A stretch of 64,000 nucleotides of DNA from Prorocentrum cordatum (GCA_963575745.1 CAUYUJ010003558.1:1093336-1157335); one strand, 5' to 3'. Positions 1-11,339 are shown, numbered from the stretch's first letter. Translations and numbers: made by a program. The notes: generated from the sequence alone by a model not told the origin.

Positions 1-56
1 GTACTCGTACTTCACGCCCTGTTCCCAACAGCACCCTCAGGCCTGCCCCGTCGCCT

Positions 57-310
57 GGCAAGGGACTCTCGTGCGTGGCCTTCTTGGTGCCGCAGCTCAC
101 TATAGTCTTGGCAACTGGCCGCTGCATCAGGTGGCCCTTCGCCTTTCAAGGGCAGGCTTCGGAGGTGATGGGCGTCTCGCCTCAACACCATCAGGCCCAC
201 CCCCTAGCCTGGCAGGGGAACCACATGCGTGGCCTCCTCGGTGTTGCAACTGGCTTTGTTCTGGGCCACTTGCCGCTGCACCAGGTGGCCCTACGCCTCT
301 CGGGGCCGAG
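57..310. repeat. Two-copy tandem repeat, period about 153 bp
   Basis: Two related blocks (57-150 and 210-301) share GCGTGGCCTYCTYGGTG and a following TGGCCSYTGCRYCAGGTGG stretch. They diverge by scattered substitutions. No coding signal is convincing. The stretch 311-1,060 holds only GC-rich unique-looking sequence in which I recognise nothing. Confidence 0.6.
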
Positions 311-1060
311 GAGGAGGAAGAGGAGGAGGAAAAGAAGGAAAAGGAAGGGAGGGGATGGAAAGAGGGGGGTGGCGATGACGACGGCGTCGACGACGTCGTC
401 TCGCAGGATTCGGGGCGCGGGGTTCTCGCCCCGCGGCCGGGAAGCGGGCCCCCTGCATCCGACCCCATCAGACTCTCAGCGACAGCTGCTCATCCAATCT
501 GCACTTCAATTTCAACGGCGTGTTGCTAGGGAGGGCCATCTTTACGGGTGTTGCAATCAAACCCTTGAGAATCCAAACCCAATCTGGCGGGAGCAGACCC
601 GCAAGCATGCGGCCGCAACGTCCCCTTGAGAACCGAAGCGGGGCGTCTCGCGAATCGGCTTGGCAAGGTGGGGACAGTGAGGACAGTGCCGAGAGCGTGC
701 AGGTGAATCACGAACACGCCTCGAAAAAAAAAACGAGAGAGGGCCCTCATCCAACAGGGGGCGCTCTCCGCGCCGTGCGCGGGGCAGGGGAGCAACGGTG
801 CGAGGGTCACTAACGGCGCAACGCCGGGTCCTCTGATCTTTGAGCCTCTGGGCGGCCCCGGGGGGCCCCCGGCCTTCTCCGGCAGGTCTCCGAGGTTCCA
901 TCTGGGACCTCCAACGCCCTCTAAGGGAAGACAGCGACGAAGGAGGAACCTTTTTGGTTTGGGTGCGTGTGCATTTCTGGGGCTTCGCGGCGGATGGGCT
1001 AGCCTCGACATCCGTGGGTAAACGTGCTCCAGGGGAAGCCCGGGTGTCAATTTCGAAAGA

Positions 1061-1400
1061 AGAAGAAGAAGAAGAAGAAGAAGGGACATTTCATGGCTTT
1101 CAGGGCTGCGCCGCTAGTTTCCAAATTCTGTCGCTGCTCACCAAACAAGTGTCGGATGAACTCGGGCGTTCGCTGACGGTTCTTGGTCGTCGGGTTTTTT
1201 TTTTTGCGAATGGAAGGCCGAAGAGACGGTTTGGTGTGCAAAGGGGGCCTGGTGGATTTCAGGCCCCACGCTTTTCTGGAATTCTCAAGCTTGCATCTCT
1301 CTCTCTCTCGTTCTCTCTCTCTCTCTCTCTCACCCGCTCTCTCTCTCACTCTCTCCCTTTCTTTCCTTCTCCCCCTCTCCCTCTACAGATCGTGTTATAT
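1061..1400. repeat. GAA and CT microsatellites
   Basis: A GAA run at about 1,061-1,082 and an imperfect CT run at about 1,293-1,385 flank unremarkable sequence. Sequence from 1,400 to 1,900 shows no feature I can support. Confidence 0.8.
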
Positions 1401-1904
1401 CTAGATCTGTCTCTCTGGATGGTGCTCGGATCTTTGCTGCTCTCTCTGAGGGGGAAAGCGGTTCAATAGATTCCGCTTGTGGTGGTTACACATAGATTCC
1501 CTGTGACCGCGGGGGCACACATCGATTTCCCTGTGAGTCCGTTTGACGGGGGTCTGGCCCTGGGGGAAAGAAAAACCGGAATCAACAAACAACAACCGCC
1601 CCTCTGGCTCCAGTTGTCCCGTTTTTTGTTTCTTCCCCTTGGGCCAGAGAAAAAATCAGCACCACTGGATCCAGAAGCGCAATGTTGCGTTTGTTTTCTA
1701 TCCGTTCCCCCAAGGCCCAGTTCCCTGTGCAACAAACAAACGCCAGGGAGCGTCGGCAACAAACCTGCGTAGAAGCGGCACGCCAAGCTCAGTCAGTCGG
1801 CAGGACCTCCTCCTACTCCTCCGCGTCCTCCTCGTCCTTCTCCCAAATCTCCTTCCACTCCATCCATAATACATGTTCCCCACGAGCGTCTCTACTGAGG
1901 ACCC

Positions 1905-3615
1905 ATTGCGAATGATCCCTTACTAAAATGAGGTATTAAAAGGGCTCCTTACTTCGGATTCCACTCTAAGGATTCCTTACCAAGAAGTCCTTACCAAGGG
2001 ATATGTACGACGTGTTCCCTCGTGAAACAGCCCTACAAAAGATGCCCGGCTAGGGAGCCTTACGTAAGGATTCGCGACGGAGGATTCCAAACTAAGTGTT
2101 CCCTACTACGGGTACAAGTGCTCCTTAGCAGAAGCTCCCTACTAAGAACTCCTTCGCATAGAGGTCTGATTAAATATTGAATGACACATATTCGTTCATA
2201 CGGACTCCCAGCTGAACCCTCCTTACAAAGTATTTATGTATCAAGACTCCTTGCTCATGATGTTTTGTTGGGAATACCAGACTAAGATTTCCGTGCAAAG
2301 GCGTTCGACCCAAGATGCCGTATTCTGAAGGTCTGATTCAGGACCCGCTAGAATAGGTTCCTCCTTTAAGGATTCCATCGTAAGGAGTCCTTAATTAAGA
2401 AGGACTCCTTACTTCGGATGTCTTACCAAGTCTTCCATATCCAGGACCCTTTACTAAAAGTTCATGGGTCTGGATTCCTAATTACTGGCACCATACTAGA
2501 ATTTGTCCAATCAAAACTCTGTACTGAAGACCCCTGAATGATGAATTTCTTGTGAATGCCCCCCACTAAGAGCTCCTGACTAAGAACTCATGAGTGAACA
2601 CTCCCTAGTAAAATCCCGTACTAACAATTCCCGACTGACATGTAACACACGTTCTCCTCACCACGGGGAACTACTGGATATCCCTCACACACGGTCCCCC
2701 GCGCAGGGGCCTTGACTAAGGACTCCTTGTTCACAATTTCGTATGTCGAATTCCCTAATCGCAGCCCCCGACTAAATACCTTTTTTGGGGGGCATCCCCA
2801 ACAAGAAATCTGATCAACACCAGACATCCTCAACAAGATGTCCTTATCAATAAATCGCCAGACTTTGGATTACTTACCAATGACAAGAATGTACCAAAAA
2901 AAACCTTATTGCGACATCCCTTACTTGGACGTTCTTGCTGAAGACCCTGGGCGATTCATCCCGACTCCCGATGAAAATGGTTCATGCGTAAAGATTCCCT
3001 ACGAAGCTTCTCCGTCGGAGGATCCACACGACAGATTTCGAACTAGGACTCCGTTGCGAAGAATTCATGACAAAACGGCTGTTTACTAAGGACTCCTTAC
3101 TCTGAAATCCTGACGAAAACTTTCCTGACAAATATTATTGCATCCGGAATCCCGTCAAAAGCTTCTTTCCTGAGGATTATTTAATGAGGATTCCTCAATG
3201 AAACTGCCGTATTAAGGATTCCATAGCGCGACCTCATTGGCACTAGTTCCGGCAGCGACCCATCATTCATGACTGAGAACTCATGACGAAGGATTCGTTA
3301 CGAAATATTCCCCTGTAGGGATTCCACTGTGCAACATCATGGGTCGGGCTTCCAGAATAAGAAGTCCTTATTTGAATCCCCGTATGACGATTGATCACGA
3401 CATATTGCATACGCGAGATCCCAACTAAGGACTCCGACATAAGGACCCCTTATTCCTTTTCAGTACGGATTCTTGTAGTACGGGTTCTTTAATACGGATA
3501 GTCTTCATTAGAACTCGACCATATTCAGGATTCATTATGTGCACGGATTCTTTAATACACATTCATGACGACGGACTCCTTACTGAGGATCCCTTACTAA
3601 GGACTCCCCACTTTA
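1905..3615. repeat. Degenerate array of AAGGAYTCCTTACTA-type units
   Basis: For about 1.7 kb the words AAGGATTCC, AAGGACTCCTTAC and TTACTAAGGA recur every 10-30 bases with heavy drift. The stretch is visibly more AT-rich than its surroundings. It looks like an old short-unit minisatellite. Any open frames inside it follow the repeat and are not treated as genes. Confidence 0.75.
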
Positions 3616-3899
3616 ATTCTTGTGTTAGGCAATCATTACTGCAAGTCCCCCGCACAGGCGACACAATCATCGGCGCGGCTTGAATACAGGAAAAGACAGG
3701 GGAGAGAAAACGAGAGAGAGAGGGATACATATATTTGTACACGAGTCTCAAACAGAACACCTTCTAAAATCCACCGGGCCCCCTTTGCACCCCGAGACGG
3801 AAGAGAACATGGCCCATGCATGCCTCAAGCTACGATTCGTTACTTTACCTGGGGCACGCTGCTGACATACATGACGTGAGGACACGCAACTGAGATCTT

Positions 3900-4245
3900 G
3901 ATGGTGAATGAGTCGGCTGGGCCGGTTTGGCCGACTAGGCTGGCCAGCGCTGATGGGCGGGGTGGGCTGGCAAGGCTGGCTGGGCTGGCTATGTGGCTGG
4001 GAAGGCGCCAGAGGGATAGGCGCCGACCGCGAGTGGACACGCTCGCAATGAGCTTCCTGGAAACAGCAGCATCGCTTGCGACGCGAAGTGCGCTGGAAAC
4101 GAGACGGCGCGCTCGGAGCAAGCTTCCTGCCAACAACGGTAGCAGCGCGACGTGCGCCCGCCGCGACAGAACACACTCAGAATGAGCTTCCTTGCAGCGA
4201 CGATGGCAACGCGAAATGCGAACCAGTACGCGCCCGGGCCTCACG
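3900..4245. repeat. CTGGGCTGG tract and three-copy 67-bp minisatellite
   Basis: A GGCTGGGCTGG tract (3,905-4,005) is followed by three units sharing AATGAGCTTCCTG-like cores at about 4,053, 4,121 and 4,187, a spacing near 67 bp. It lies downstream of the membrane-protein exons on the minus strand. No exon was recognised in 3,616-4,336. Confidence 0.55.
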
Positions 4246-4336
4246 AACAGCACACGGGCGGGGCACAGGAGGGACACCCGCCCAGGGCACTTTTCGTGAG
4301 GAAGCTCAACTCAAGCAGGCAGCAGGGGCCTTCCAG

Positions 4337-4553
4337 TCAAGCCTTATTTGGGAGAGGGAGGACCGACAGCGGGATGAGCAGGTTGACGGCGGAGTAGGCG
4401 TTGTAGGTCGCGCTGGCGGACGCAGAGAACACGGGGAACGGAGACTTGACCGCCATATCGAGCCACTTGACGAAGTCGAGCGCGCCGTTGATGAGGCACA
4501 TCATCCCCCAGTAGCAGATGAAGGTGATGTTCATGTCCTCTTTCCACGCGTAC
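4337..4553 (-). CDS. Multi-pass membrane protein, exon 2
   Basis: The exon begins after a clear 3' splice site (CCACCCTTAG, exon starting GTACGCGTGG). It reads YAWKEDMNITFICYWGMM, then INGALDFVKWLDMAVKSP, then ends near NLLIPLS. Two hydrophobic segments are visible. The frame runs to a stop at 4,337, but a possible 5' splice site (TCG followed by GTCCTC, intron from 4,363) could end the exon at 4,364 and lead to a further exon that I did not find. The protein looks like a conserved dinoflagellate membrane protein of unknown function; I assign no role. Splicing to exon 1 rebuilds an uninterrupted GLGWYAWKEDM junction, which is strong support for both exons. Confidence 0.75.
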
Positions 4554-4692
4554 CTAAGGGTGGCCACAGCCCAGAGTAACAGAGAGAGTGGCCGCTCCCC
4601 GTGGCGGAAGGGGGGGGAGGGAGGGGTAAGAGGAGGGCGGCGTATAGAAGGCCAGACATCCCCATCACTGTGGCAATGGCTCCACGGAGTAC

Positions 4693-4844
4693 CAGCCAAG
4701 GCCGATCCCGATTGCCGAAATGAAGCCGCCCATAATGTCGAGAAACACGAACATACGAATCGCACACAAGATGGTTTGCACGACGAGCAGCGCCAGCATC
4801 CAGGGACTCATCGACCTGAGCTGTGGCGAAGCTGGACCTTTCAT
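4693..4844 (-). CDS. Multi-pass membrane protein, exon 1
   Basis: From an ATG at 4,844 the frame reads MKGPASPQLRSMSPWMLALL, then VVQTILCAIRMFVFLDIMGG and FISAIGIGLG. This gives two hydrophobic, membrane-spanning segments. A second ATG at 4,811 (MSPWML) is an equally possible start. The exon ends in phase 2 at TG, followed by GTACTCC as 5' splice site. The 139-nt intron (4,554-4,692) ends CCCTTAG, and joining gives TGG TAC GCG TGG (WYAW). The gene lies on the same strand as the eIF4A-III gene, either downstream of it or nested in its next intron. The function is unknown. Confidence 0.75.
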
Positions 4845-5069
4845 GGCAGCGCAACAACGTAAGTGGTCAACGACATCTATAAACAAAAAAGGTTAGGAGG
4901 ATAAGCAGGAGAGCAAGGTCGACAGGGACAAGAACGAGTGCGACGGGAATGAAAATGTGCTAGCTGCTAGGGGTGTACATTCCTCAACAGTACTTGCGCG
5001 CAGAGGCTCCGGCTTTGTATTACGGACGGTCATGAAATCGCGCGTGCTAGGTTTTCGGCTGGCTTCCGG

Positions 5070-5960
5070 CTGGTGGGCGCTCCTGGGCGCCTCGTGTTGG
5101 GTGGGCGTGCCGACATTTCACCTCTTGTGGGCGCCTCGCGCGCTGGGTGGGTCAGCCGAGGCTTCGTCCGGTGCCCACTCGTGGACGCCCCGTGGGCGCC
5201 CCGTGGGCTGATTGGGTCTGCCGAAGTTTCGCCCGGCGGGCGCCCGTCAGCGCCAGGGTGCGCTAGATGGGCGCCTGGTGCGCTGGGCGGCCGCACGGCC
5301 TGCACCACGTCGAGTGGCTTGCATCACATCTGTACACTACACGGATTGAACTGCACACGCTACACCACCTGGCTTGCGCAGCGCAGCTTGCGCCACAAAG
5401 CTTCCACCCTGCACGACATTCCGTACACCACCCAGCCTGCTCTACACAGCTTGCACATCACAGCCTACAACACATAGCTGGCAACGCAAATGCTGCACCG
5501 TATAGCTGGCACCACACATATACATGTGTACATGCATACATGTGTAAACATTCATGCATCTTTTCATACATAGATATATGAATGTACCGCCACCGAGCGT
5601 CAACCACATAGCTTGCACACCATACCTCACTCCACAAACGTTGTCACGAACAGCATACGACTGCACGACATTGCTTATACCGCATAGCTTGCAACGTATG
5701 CCTTGCACCACACAGCTTGCACCGCATAATTTGCACCGCATGCCTTGCACCACATAGCTTACACGGCGCAGCTTGCACCGCACAGCATACCAATGCATAG
5801 CTTGCACCGCATAGCAAAGCATTGTTTCGAGCCCACGGCTGCAACCACAGACTTATAGCTGTATATATGTGTATATATAGAGAAAACATATACATATACA
5901 TAGGCACATACATATACACATACATAGCCATATGCGTGTGAATGTACATGTGTATATGTA
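5070..5960 (-). repeat. Composite repeat C3, copy 1
   Basis: Read on the minus strand it has three modules: a TATATG/ACATATAC tract (5,855-5,960), an array of TGTGGTGCAAGCT units (5,300-5,830, seen on plus as TAGCTTGCACCACA, interrupted by a TACATG-rich insert at 5,517-5,585), and GC-rich units containing GCGAAACTTCGGCAGACCC and GGGCGCCCACG (5,070-5,300). The same order occurs near 9.7, 11.3 and 18.7 kb. Confidence 0.75.
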
Positions 5961-5984
5961 GCATCAAAAGTGTGAGCAGTGTAG

Positions 5985-7200
5985 CGCACGGCGAGACGCC
6001 AAGCTTCAACAGAGCAAGCCTGAAGCTTCAACCCTGAGATTGAGCATCGGAATGTCGCTGCTTCGCTGCCTGGGCATGAGCTTATGATTCTGTTTCCGCG
6101 TACAAGCTGAATGTGGTTTGAGGCCCAGGGAGGTGCAAGGCGCGTAGCGCCATTGACGACGACGGCGGTAACCAAACAAGGTTTGGTTGCTGCATTGCAT
6201 TATTTGGCATGCAACGTGTTATCAATTTGCTACGGTGCAGCGTTGGTCTGCTGAGCTGCTGTGTCGCTGCTAGAGCTTGACCGTATGACTATGATTATGT
6301 GTGCGAGCACAGTGTGGTTCGGGGAGGTCTAGGGAGATGCGAAGAGCGCAGCGCCAGCCACGACGAGGACGGCAGCACAACAGCTGTGGCGCATTGCAAC
6401 TTCAATGTAGTGCTGGCCTGCTTCGGGGAGCCGCTAGCTCGTTGTTAGAGCCTTGCCTTATGATTAAGCCGCCGCGAGCCGAATGCGGTTTGAGGGGGTA
6501 CAAGGAGGCGCAAAGCGTGCAGAGCCAACCACAACGACAGCAACGCAGTGTTCGTTGCGGTGCAGTTCGCTCGCATTGCAGGCGTGTTTGCAATGCGGTT
6601 TTGTCTGCTTTGGGGCTGCTGAGGATTGAGCCTGTGATGTGAATTCGCGTGCGAGCCGAATGTGCTTTGAGGAGTTCCAGGGGGGTGCGAAGCGCGCAAC
6701 GCCAACCACGACGGCGCCAGCGAAGCAGTTGTTTGAGTATTGCACGCGTTTCTTTATAGCAATGTTTTGTTGCAATGAAATGTTGGTCTGCTGCAAGGTG
6801 CCACTGCTTCACTGCACGAACTTGAGCTTCTAATTACGATTCCGCGTGCGAGCCGAATCCGGCTTGAGGAGGTCCAGGAGGTGCGAAGCGCACAGCGCCA
6901 ACCACGACGACGACAGCAAAACAATGTTGTTATGCATTACGTGTTTTCTCGCATTGCAGTGTGTTTGCAGTTCAATGTTGGTATGATTCGGAGTGCCACT
7001 GCCTTGCTGCTATAACTTGAGCTTCTGATTATGACTCCGCGTGCGAGCCCAATGCGGTTCGAGGTCCAAGGAGGTGTGAAGCATGCAGCGCCAGCCACTA
7101 CGACTGCAGAAGCAAATGGTTGGGGGCGTTGCAATTCTGCTCTGCTTCGGAGGTGCCACTGCTTCGCTGCAAAAGAAAAGGTTGGACGGCCGGCTGCATT
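5985..7200. repeat. Satellite, about six units of 175-199 bp
   Basis: The anchor GYGGTTYGAGG with nearby GTGCGAGC and GCGCAGCGCCA words recurs at about 6,112, 6,311, 6,487, 6,661, 6,857 and 7,053. Units drift substantially. Open frames in it are by-products of the repeat. Confidence 0.75.
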
Positions 7201-7252
7201 GTTCCACGTGGTCTGGTCGGTCTGGGCGTATTGTCGGTCTGCAAGGGCTCCT

Positions 7253-7400
7253 AAGTTCGCGCTTCGCGCTGCGCGAAGCGCGAAGCGCGAATAACTTCGC
7301 GCCCTCGCGCCGCCCTCCCAAAGGGAGAATAGGAGGACGAGGAGGAGGGGGAGGAGGAACGAGGACCGCGAAGCGCGAATAACTTCGCGCCCTCGAGGGA
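7253..7400. repeat. Palindrome-bearing dispersed repeat, copy 1
   Basis: It contains the palindrome CTTCGCGCTGCGCGAAG followed by AACTTCGCGCCCTCGCGCCG, a purine-rich GGAGGA stretch, and a second AACTTCGCGCCCTCG. A second copy with the same order lies at about 46,940-47,100. Confidence 0.7.
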
Positions 7401-8045
7401 GCCCTTGGTCTGGTTCGGGTGGCCTTGTTGGCCGAATTCGTCCGGCTGGTCTTGGCTGGTCTGGTCTGGCTGGTCTGGTCTGGCTGGCTGGTCTGGCTGG
7501 TCCAATCTGATCTTGTCTGGTCAATCGAGTACGTCACCTGGTTGGCCTCGTCCGTCCGGTCTGGTACGCCCGACTGGTGCGGTTGGTCTGGCTCGATTTG
7601 CGTTGTTGGTCTGGTTCGTCTGGCTGATCTGCTTGGCATGGTTGGTGTGGGTGGTTGGTCTAGTTAGCTGGTCTGCTTGCTCTGGTGTGGACTCTCCATT
7701 ACCCCTGCTTGGTCTATCTAATTCGCTTGGTCTGGTTGGTCCAGTCGGCAGGGTTATTTCGAATCCGATCTCAGCTTGTTGGTGTCATCGGTGTGGTCGC
7801 GCAGGTTGTTCCTCTGGTCTTGCTGGCTCGGTTGTTTTAGTGGACTCGGCTTCTGTAAGTGACCTTGGTCTGGTCTGGCCTCCTCGGTCGAATAGTTTAT
7901 CTGGTTCGCCTGGTCTGGTCTGCTTGGTCTGGTCTGGTTGGTTGCATGGTCTTGATTGGTCGGTCGCTCGGATGCTGTACCTGGCCTGGCTGGTGGCTGG
8001 TCTGGCGATTTGGCGGGTCCAACTGAATTGGCCGGCTTCGCCCGG
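7400..8045. repeat. Degenerate GGTCTGGCTGGTCTG array
   Basis: Roughly 650 bp dominated by TGGTC and TGGCT pentamers in varying order. No gene is supported. The stretch 8,046-8,330 has nothing I recognise. Confidence 0.7.
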
Positions 8046-8334
8046 TGTGCCTGCAGCGCAGGACTTCCACAGAGACGAGCAGTAGCAGCAAGGGCAGCAG
8101 TAACGGCGAAAGCATGACCGACATCAACGCCCAGAGGACAAGAAATCCGAGGGGATCAGGGGGATGAGAGGGAGGAGATGATCTGGGTCAGCAGCCAATT
8201 CAACGCCTATGCCTCAAAGCACAGTAAGGCGCTGGGGCACAAGAACTTTTCGCCTGGAGCGGCTTAGATTACACAAGTGGCACGTGCATACCCAGGCTCA
8301 TACAAACACATCTGCAGGATGTGCGTAGTGTGTA

Positions 8335-8470
8335 AAGTGTGTGTGTGTGTGTGTGTGTGTGTTATGCGTGTTGTGTGTGTGTGTGTTATGCGTGTTGTGT
8401 GTTGTGTGCGTGTGGTGTGTGTATGTGTGTGTGTGTCGTGCCATATGTGAGTTGTTATGTGTGGAATCCG
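8335..8470. repeat. GT microsatellite
   Basis: Imperfect (GT)n with GTTATGC and GTTGTGT variants. Confidence 0.9.
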
Positions 8471-8494
8471 AGTGCTTTGCGAGTTGTGTACGTA

Positions 8495-9095
8495 GCACCC
8501 CGCAGATGCGGATAAGAGCGAGGGGGCGGTGGGGACGTCGGCAGTCTGCGAGACTCTGGAGAAACGCGCCGCAAGCACCAACGTTTCCCGATTGTTTTGT
8601 TAAGCCAGTGTGGGTAGGTCGCGGGTGGGTCGCGGGTGGGTCGCAAATGGGTCGCGGGTGGATCGCGGGTGGGTCGCGGGGTGGGTCGCTATTGGGTCGC
8701 GGGTAGGTCGCGGGTGGGTCGCGGGTGCGTCGCGGGTTAGGTCGCGGGTTGGTCGCAAGTGGTTCGCATGTGGGTCGCGGGTGGGTCGCGGATGGGTCGC
8801 GGGAAGGGTCGCGGGTGGGTCGCGGATGGGTCGCGGGTGGGTCGCAAGTGGGTTGCGGGTGGGTCGCGGGTTGGGTCGCGGGTGGGTCGCAAGTGGGTTG
8901 CGGGTGGGTCGTGGGGTGGGTCGCGGGGTGGGTCGCGGGGTGGGCCGCGGGGTGGGTCGCGGTGTGGGTCGCGGGTCGGTCGCGGGTGGGACGACAACAA
9001 ACACACAACAACAATGCAACAACGCAACAAGCAGAATCCTCACCACGGATCCCCACTTCAGCTACGCACCCAGGGACAATGAATGACCGTTCGGC
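8495..9095 (+). repeat. Composite repeat C2, copy 1
   Basis: Order on plus: an end block containing GCGGATAAGAGCGAGGGG (about 8,497-8,540); about 38 units of a 10-bp GGGTGGGTCGC-type minisatellite (8,612-8,990); a GACGACAACAAACACAACAAC microsatellite-like stretch (8,990-9,035); and a tail with CCCACTTCAGCTACGCACCC followed by GACAATGAATGACCGTTCGG (9,050-9,092). Copy 2 at 12.2-12.7 kb has the same four blocks in inverse orientation. Confidence 0.85.
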
Positions 9096-9119
9096 CCCCT
9101 CACTCTGATATTAGGTGTA

Positions 9120-9350
9120 CTGTGAGTGCTTGCTGTGTGTGTGTGCGTGTTTTGTTTTGTATAGGGTGTGTTGGGTGTGTTGTGGGTGATGCGTGCGTTG
9201 TGGTGTAGATGTGTGTTTGTGTGTTATGTGTGGTATGTAAGTGTTGTAGCTGTAATGTGTGATGTCTGTGTGTGCCGTGTGTGGTGTGTTGTGTATGGTG
9301 TATGCGTGTGTTCTGTGTGATTATGTTTGTATGTGTTGTATGTCGGGGCT
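9120..9350. repeat. Degenerate TGTGTG tract
   Basis: Imperfect TG-rich sequence with GTATG and GTTGTG variants. The stretch 9,350-9,690 shows one loose direct repeat (GCGAAACGGCTTTTTCTAAG and GCGAAACTGCCATGTTCTAAG) and no gene. Confidence 0.7.
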
Positions 9351-9936
9351 CGATGTTCGGAAGATGTCTCCTGCGAAACGGCTTTTTCTAAGAATCGTGC
9401 CGACAAGGGGCTCGATTGGAGGATGACTCAAGCGAAACTGCCATGTTCTAAGATTCGGGCTCAACACCATGGAATTTCTTTGTGTGGGTGGTTGACAAAT
9501 GTGTGCTAACATTGTTGAACAAGGCTGTGTGCTTGGACCGTGACGTCACGCGATCTGCGTAACGGGGGCGTCCGAATTTCAAATTGTTGAGGATGTCCCC
9601 AGCGAACGCCTGTGAGCTCTACTCCCTGTGAGCTACAACATGCATCGCCTGTGAGCTCTACTCCCTCGGAGAGTTGCCCAAGACAACGCAAGTATATCTA
9701 TATATATACATATATATATATATATAGAAATGTCGGTTCACCAGCATGGACCCAGCATCCTACTGTGTTGCGCTGTGGATGTGTGCGCCATGCGGTGCAA
9801 GCTAGGTGGAGTAAACAACGGCGCGCAACCTGGGTGGCGCAGGCCGTGTGGTGCAAGCTGTGTGGTGTTTTAGGTAAGCGGTGCGCCCTGCGAGGTGCAA
9901 GCTGCACGACGCGATGCATGCGGTGCGAGCTCCGAC

Positions 9937-10105
9937 TGACTACCTACCAGACCACCCCAACCCAACCCGAAGACCCGAATTTCGGGTTGGGGGGGGGGTA
10001 AGGGTTCCGTACGTGTTTTTTCGATGTTCCGCGAACCCCCCCCACTGGAAATGGAGGGCAAATCTGAGCCTTCGGGTTGGGTTGGGGTGGTTTGGTGGGT
10101 GGTGA
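9937..10105. mobile_element. MITE M2, 36-bp TIRs and CCGAC target duplication
   Basis: The left end 9,937-9,972 (TGACTACCTACCAGACC then ACCCCAACCCAACCCGAAG) matches the reverse complement of the right end 10,070-10,105 (starting TCACCACCCACCAAACC) with about four mismatches in 36. Both sides are flanked by CCGAC (9,932-9,936 and 10,106-10,110). There is no coding capacity. The interior holds a run of ten G's and the word TTTCGGGTTGG. It is inserted in the C3 array. Confidence 0.85.
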
Positions 10106-10228
10106 CCGACGTGCAGGCTCAGCGGTGCGCGCCGCGCGGTGGAAGCTCTGCAGCTCCGTGGGCCGCCACGGGGCGCCCAAAGGGCAGCCACCGGGCGAGA
10201 CCCGCGGGCGGCCACGAGGCCCCCAGGA

Positions 10229-10396
10229 CTAAAGGGAAATTAGGACACACAAATAAATACACACAAATAAAATTAGTCCCCATATTTTCCCATATGTTCT
10301 GGGTTTTTGTCTTCTCCCCCAATTCCCATATTTTCCCATATTTTTTCCTGGGAATCGAGGATTAAGTGTGTCTGTGTGTGTTTTTTTCCCTCCTGA
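10229..10396 (-). mobile_element. Introner-like element M1, copy 1 (about 167 bp)
   Basis: It shares the body seen at 34,284 and 56,366: ACACACAAATAAATACACAC, CCCATATTTTCCCATAT, TGTGTCTGTGTG and the end CCCTCCTGA. On the minus strand it starts CAG/GAGGGAAA and ends TTTCCCTTTAG, like a GA-AG intron. The flanking CAGGA and CAGGG form an imperfect 5-bp duplication. It is inserted in the GC-rich module of a C3 repeat, so this copy does not interrupt a recognisable exon. Confidence 0.8.
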
Positions 10397-10499
10397 CAGG
10401 GCTGCCCGCCGAGCGAGGCCTCGGCGGACCCGGCCAGCGCACGGGGCGTTCCGCCGGGCGCCCCACCGCACCCGTCACGACGAACGAGCAACACACACC

Positions 10500-10715
10500 C
10501 AGGAGACACCAAAATCGAATCGATAAGTCGGATCGGCGATCGAAACGAATCGGATCGGCGGAAATCGGCAGCCAAGTCGAGAAAAGTCGAATCGGCCGAA
10601 ATCGGCAGAGCAGTAATGCCTCATTGAGAAATCGGAATCCCAATCGGAATCCAAAGTCGAATCGAATCGGAATCGGAAGCCATCGAAATCGAATCGAATC
10701 GAATCGGAGGCATCG
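10500..10715. repeat. GAATCG pentamer/hexamer repeat
   Basis: Dense GAATCG, AATCGG and GAAATCG words with irregular spacing. Confidence 0.8.
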
Positions 10716-10724
10716 AAACGATCC

Positions 10725-11100
10725 CTGCCCATACCCATAGGGGGTTAGGAGGCAACTACTGGGAGGTTTTCGTCGGAAAAAATAAGGAGGATTAAGCCCC
10801 ATTTGAAAGCTGTTGCGCCAGAATGGGCCTCGGACTGAGCGGGATTAGGCCGGATTAAGCGGGATTAAGCCAGATCAAGCGGGATTAAGCCGGATTAAAC
10901 CGGATTTCGGACCAGGGCTACATCAGAATTTGACCTCCCAGGAGTTGCATCCGAGAGGGGGGTCGTTGAGAGGAGGGCTGGCTATGGGTATGGGTGCGGG
11001 TTGTCGGACCCTGGGGAACCCTCCCGTTCGAGCGGGGACCCCCGTCCGACAGCACGCACCCACAGCCCTCTCCGACCCCCTATGGGTGTGGGTGTGTGTG
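10725..11100. repeat. Inverted repeats around a GGATTAAGC array
   Basis: CCCATACCCATAG (10,729) is inverted at about 10,981 (CTATGGGTATGGG). GGGTGCGGGTTGTCGGAC (about 11,003) pairs with GTCCGACAGCACGCACCC (about 11,046) with two mismatches. Between them, at 10,838-10,905, GGGATTAAGC/CGGATTAAGC units recur about seven times. A GACCTCCCAGGAGTTGCATCC word at 10,932 recurs with changes at 14,064. No gene is seen in 11,100-11,340. Confidence 0.55.
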
Positions 11101-11339
11101 TTGTTGGTTCGTCACGTCAGGCGAAACCTCGGCCATCGCAGCAATTCCTCATAGGCACCAGGAAAGAAGACACCTGAGCACAAGCACCACAGTCGGACTT
11201 GATTGGAGAGGGCACGCGAGAGGGAACAAGACCCTTCCGGGGGCCACGTTGCCACAGAAATGCAGGAGGCACGGGTGGCAAAACCTCAGGGCACGAGTGT
11301 ACCCTTGATCTGGCAGGGTCGACCTACTAATCCGGGCCG

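Larger units (their letters stand above)
9690..10480 (+). repeat. Composite repeat C3, copy 2, interrupted by two small elements
   Basis: A TATATA tract (9,691-9,727) is followed by CAGCATGGACCC, a GGTGCAAGC-type array (9,770-9,936), more array and GC-rich units (10,106-10,228), and GC-rich units with GAGGCCTCGGCGGACCC (10,397-10,480). The two gaps are a 169-bp TIR element and a 167-bp introner-like element. Removing the TIR element and one CCGAC restores a continuous array. Confidence 0.75.

Noticed and set aside
8600-9046. Glycine/arginine- and proline/threonine-rich frames in the GGGTGGGTCGC array.
   Set aside because: They follow the 10-bp unit; nothing outside the array is coding.
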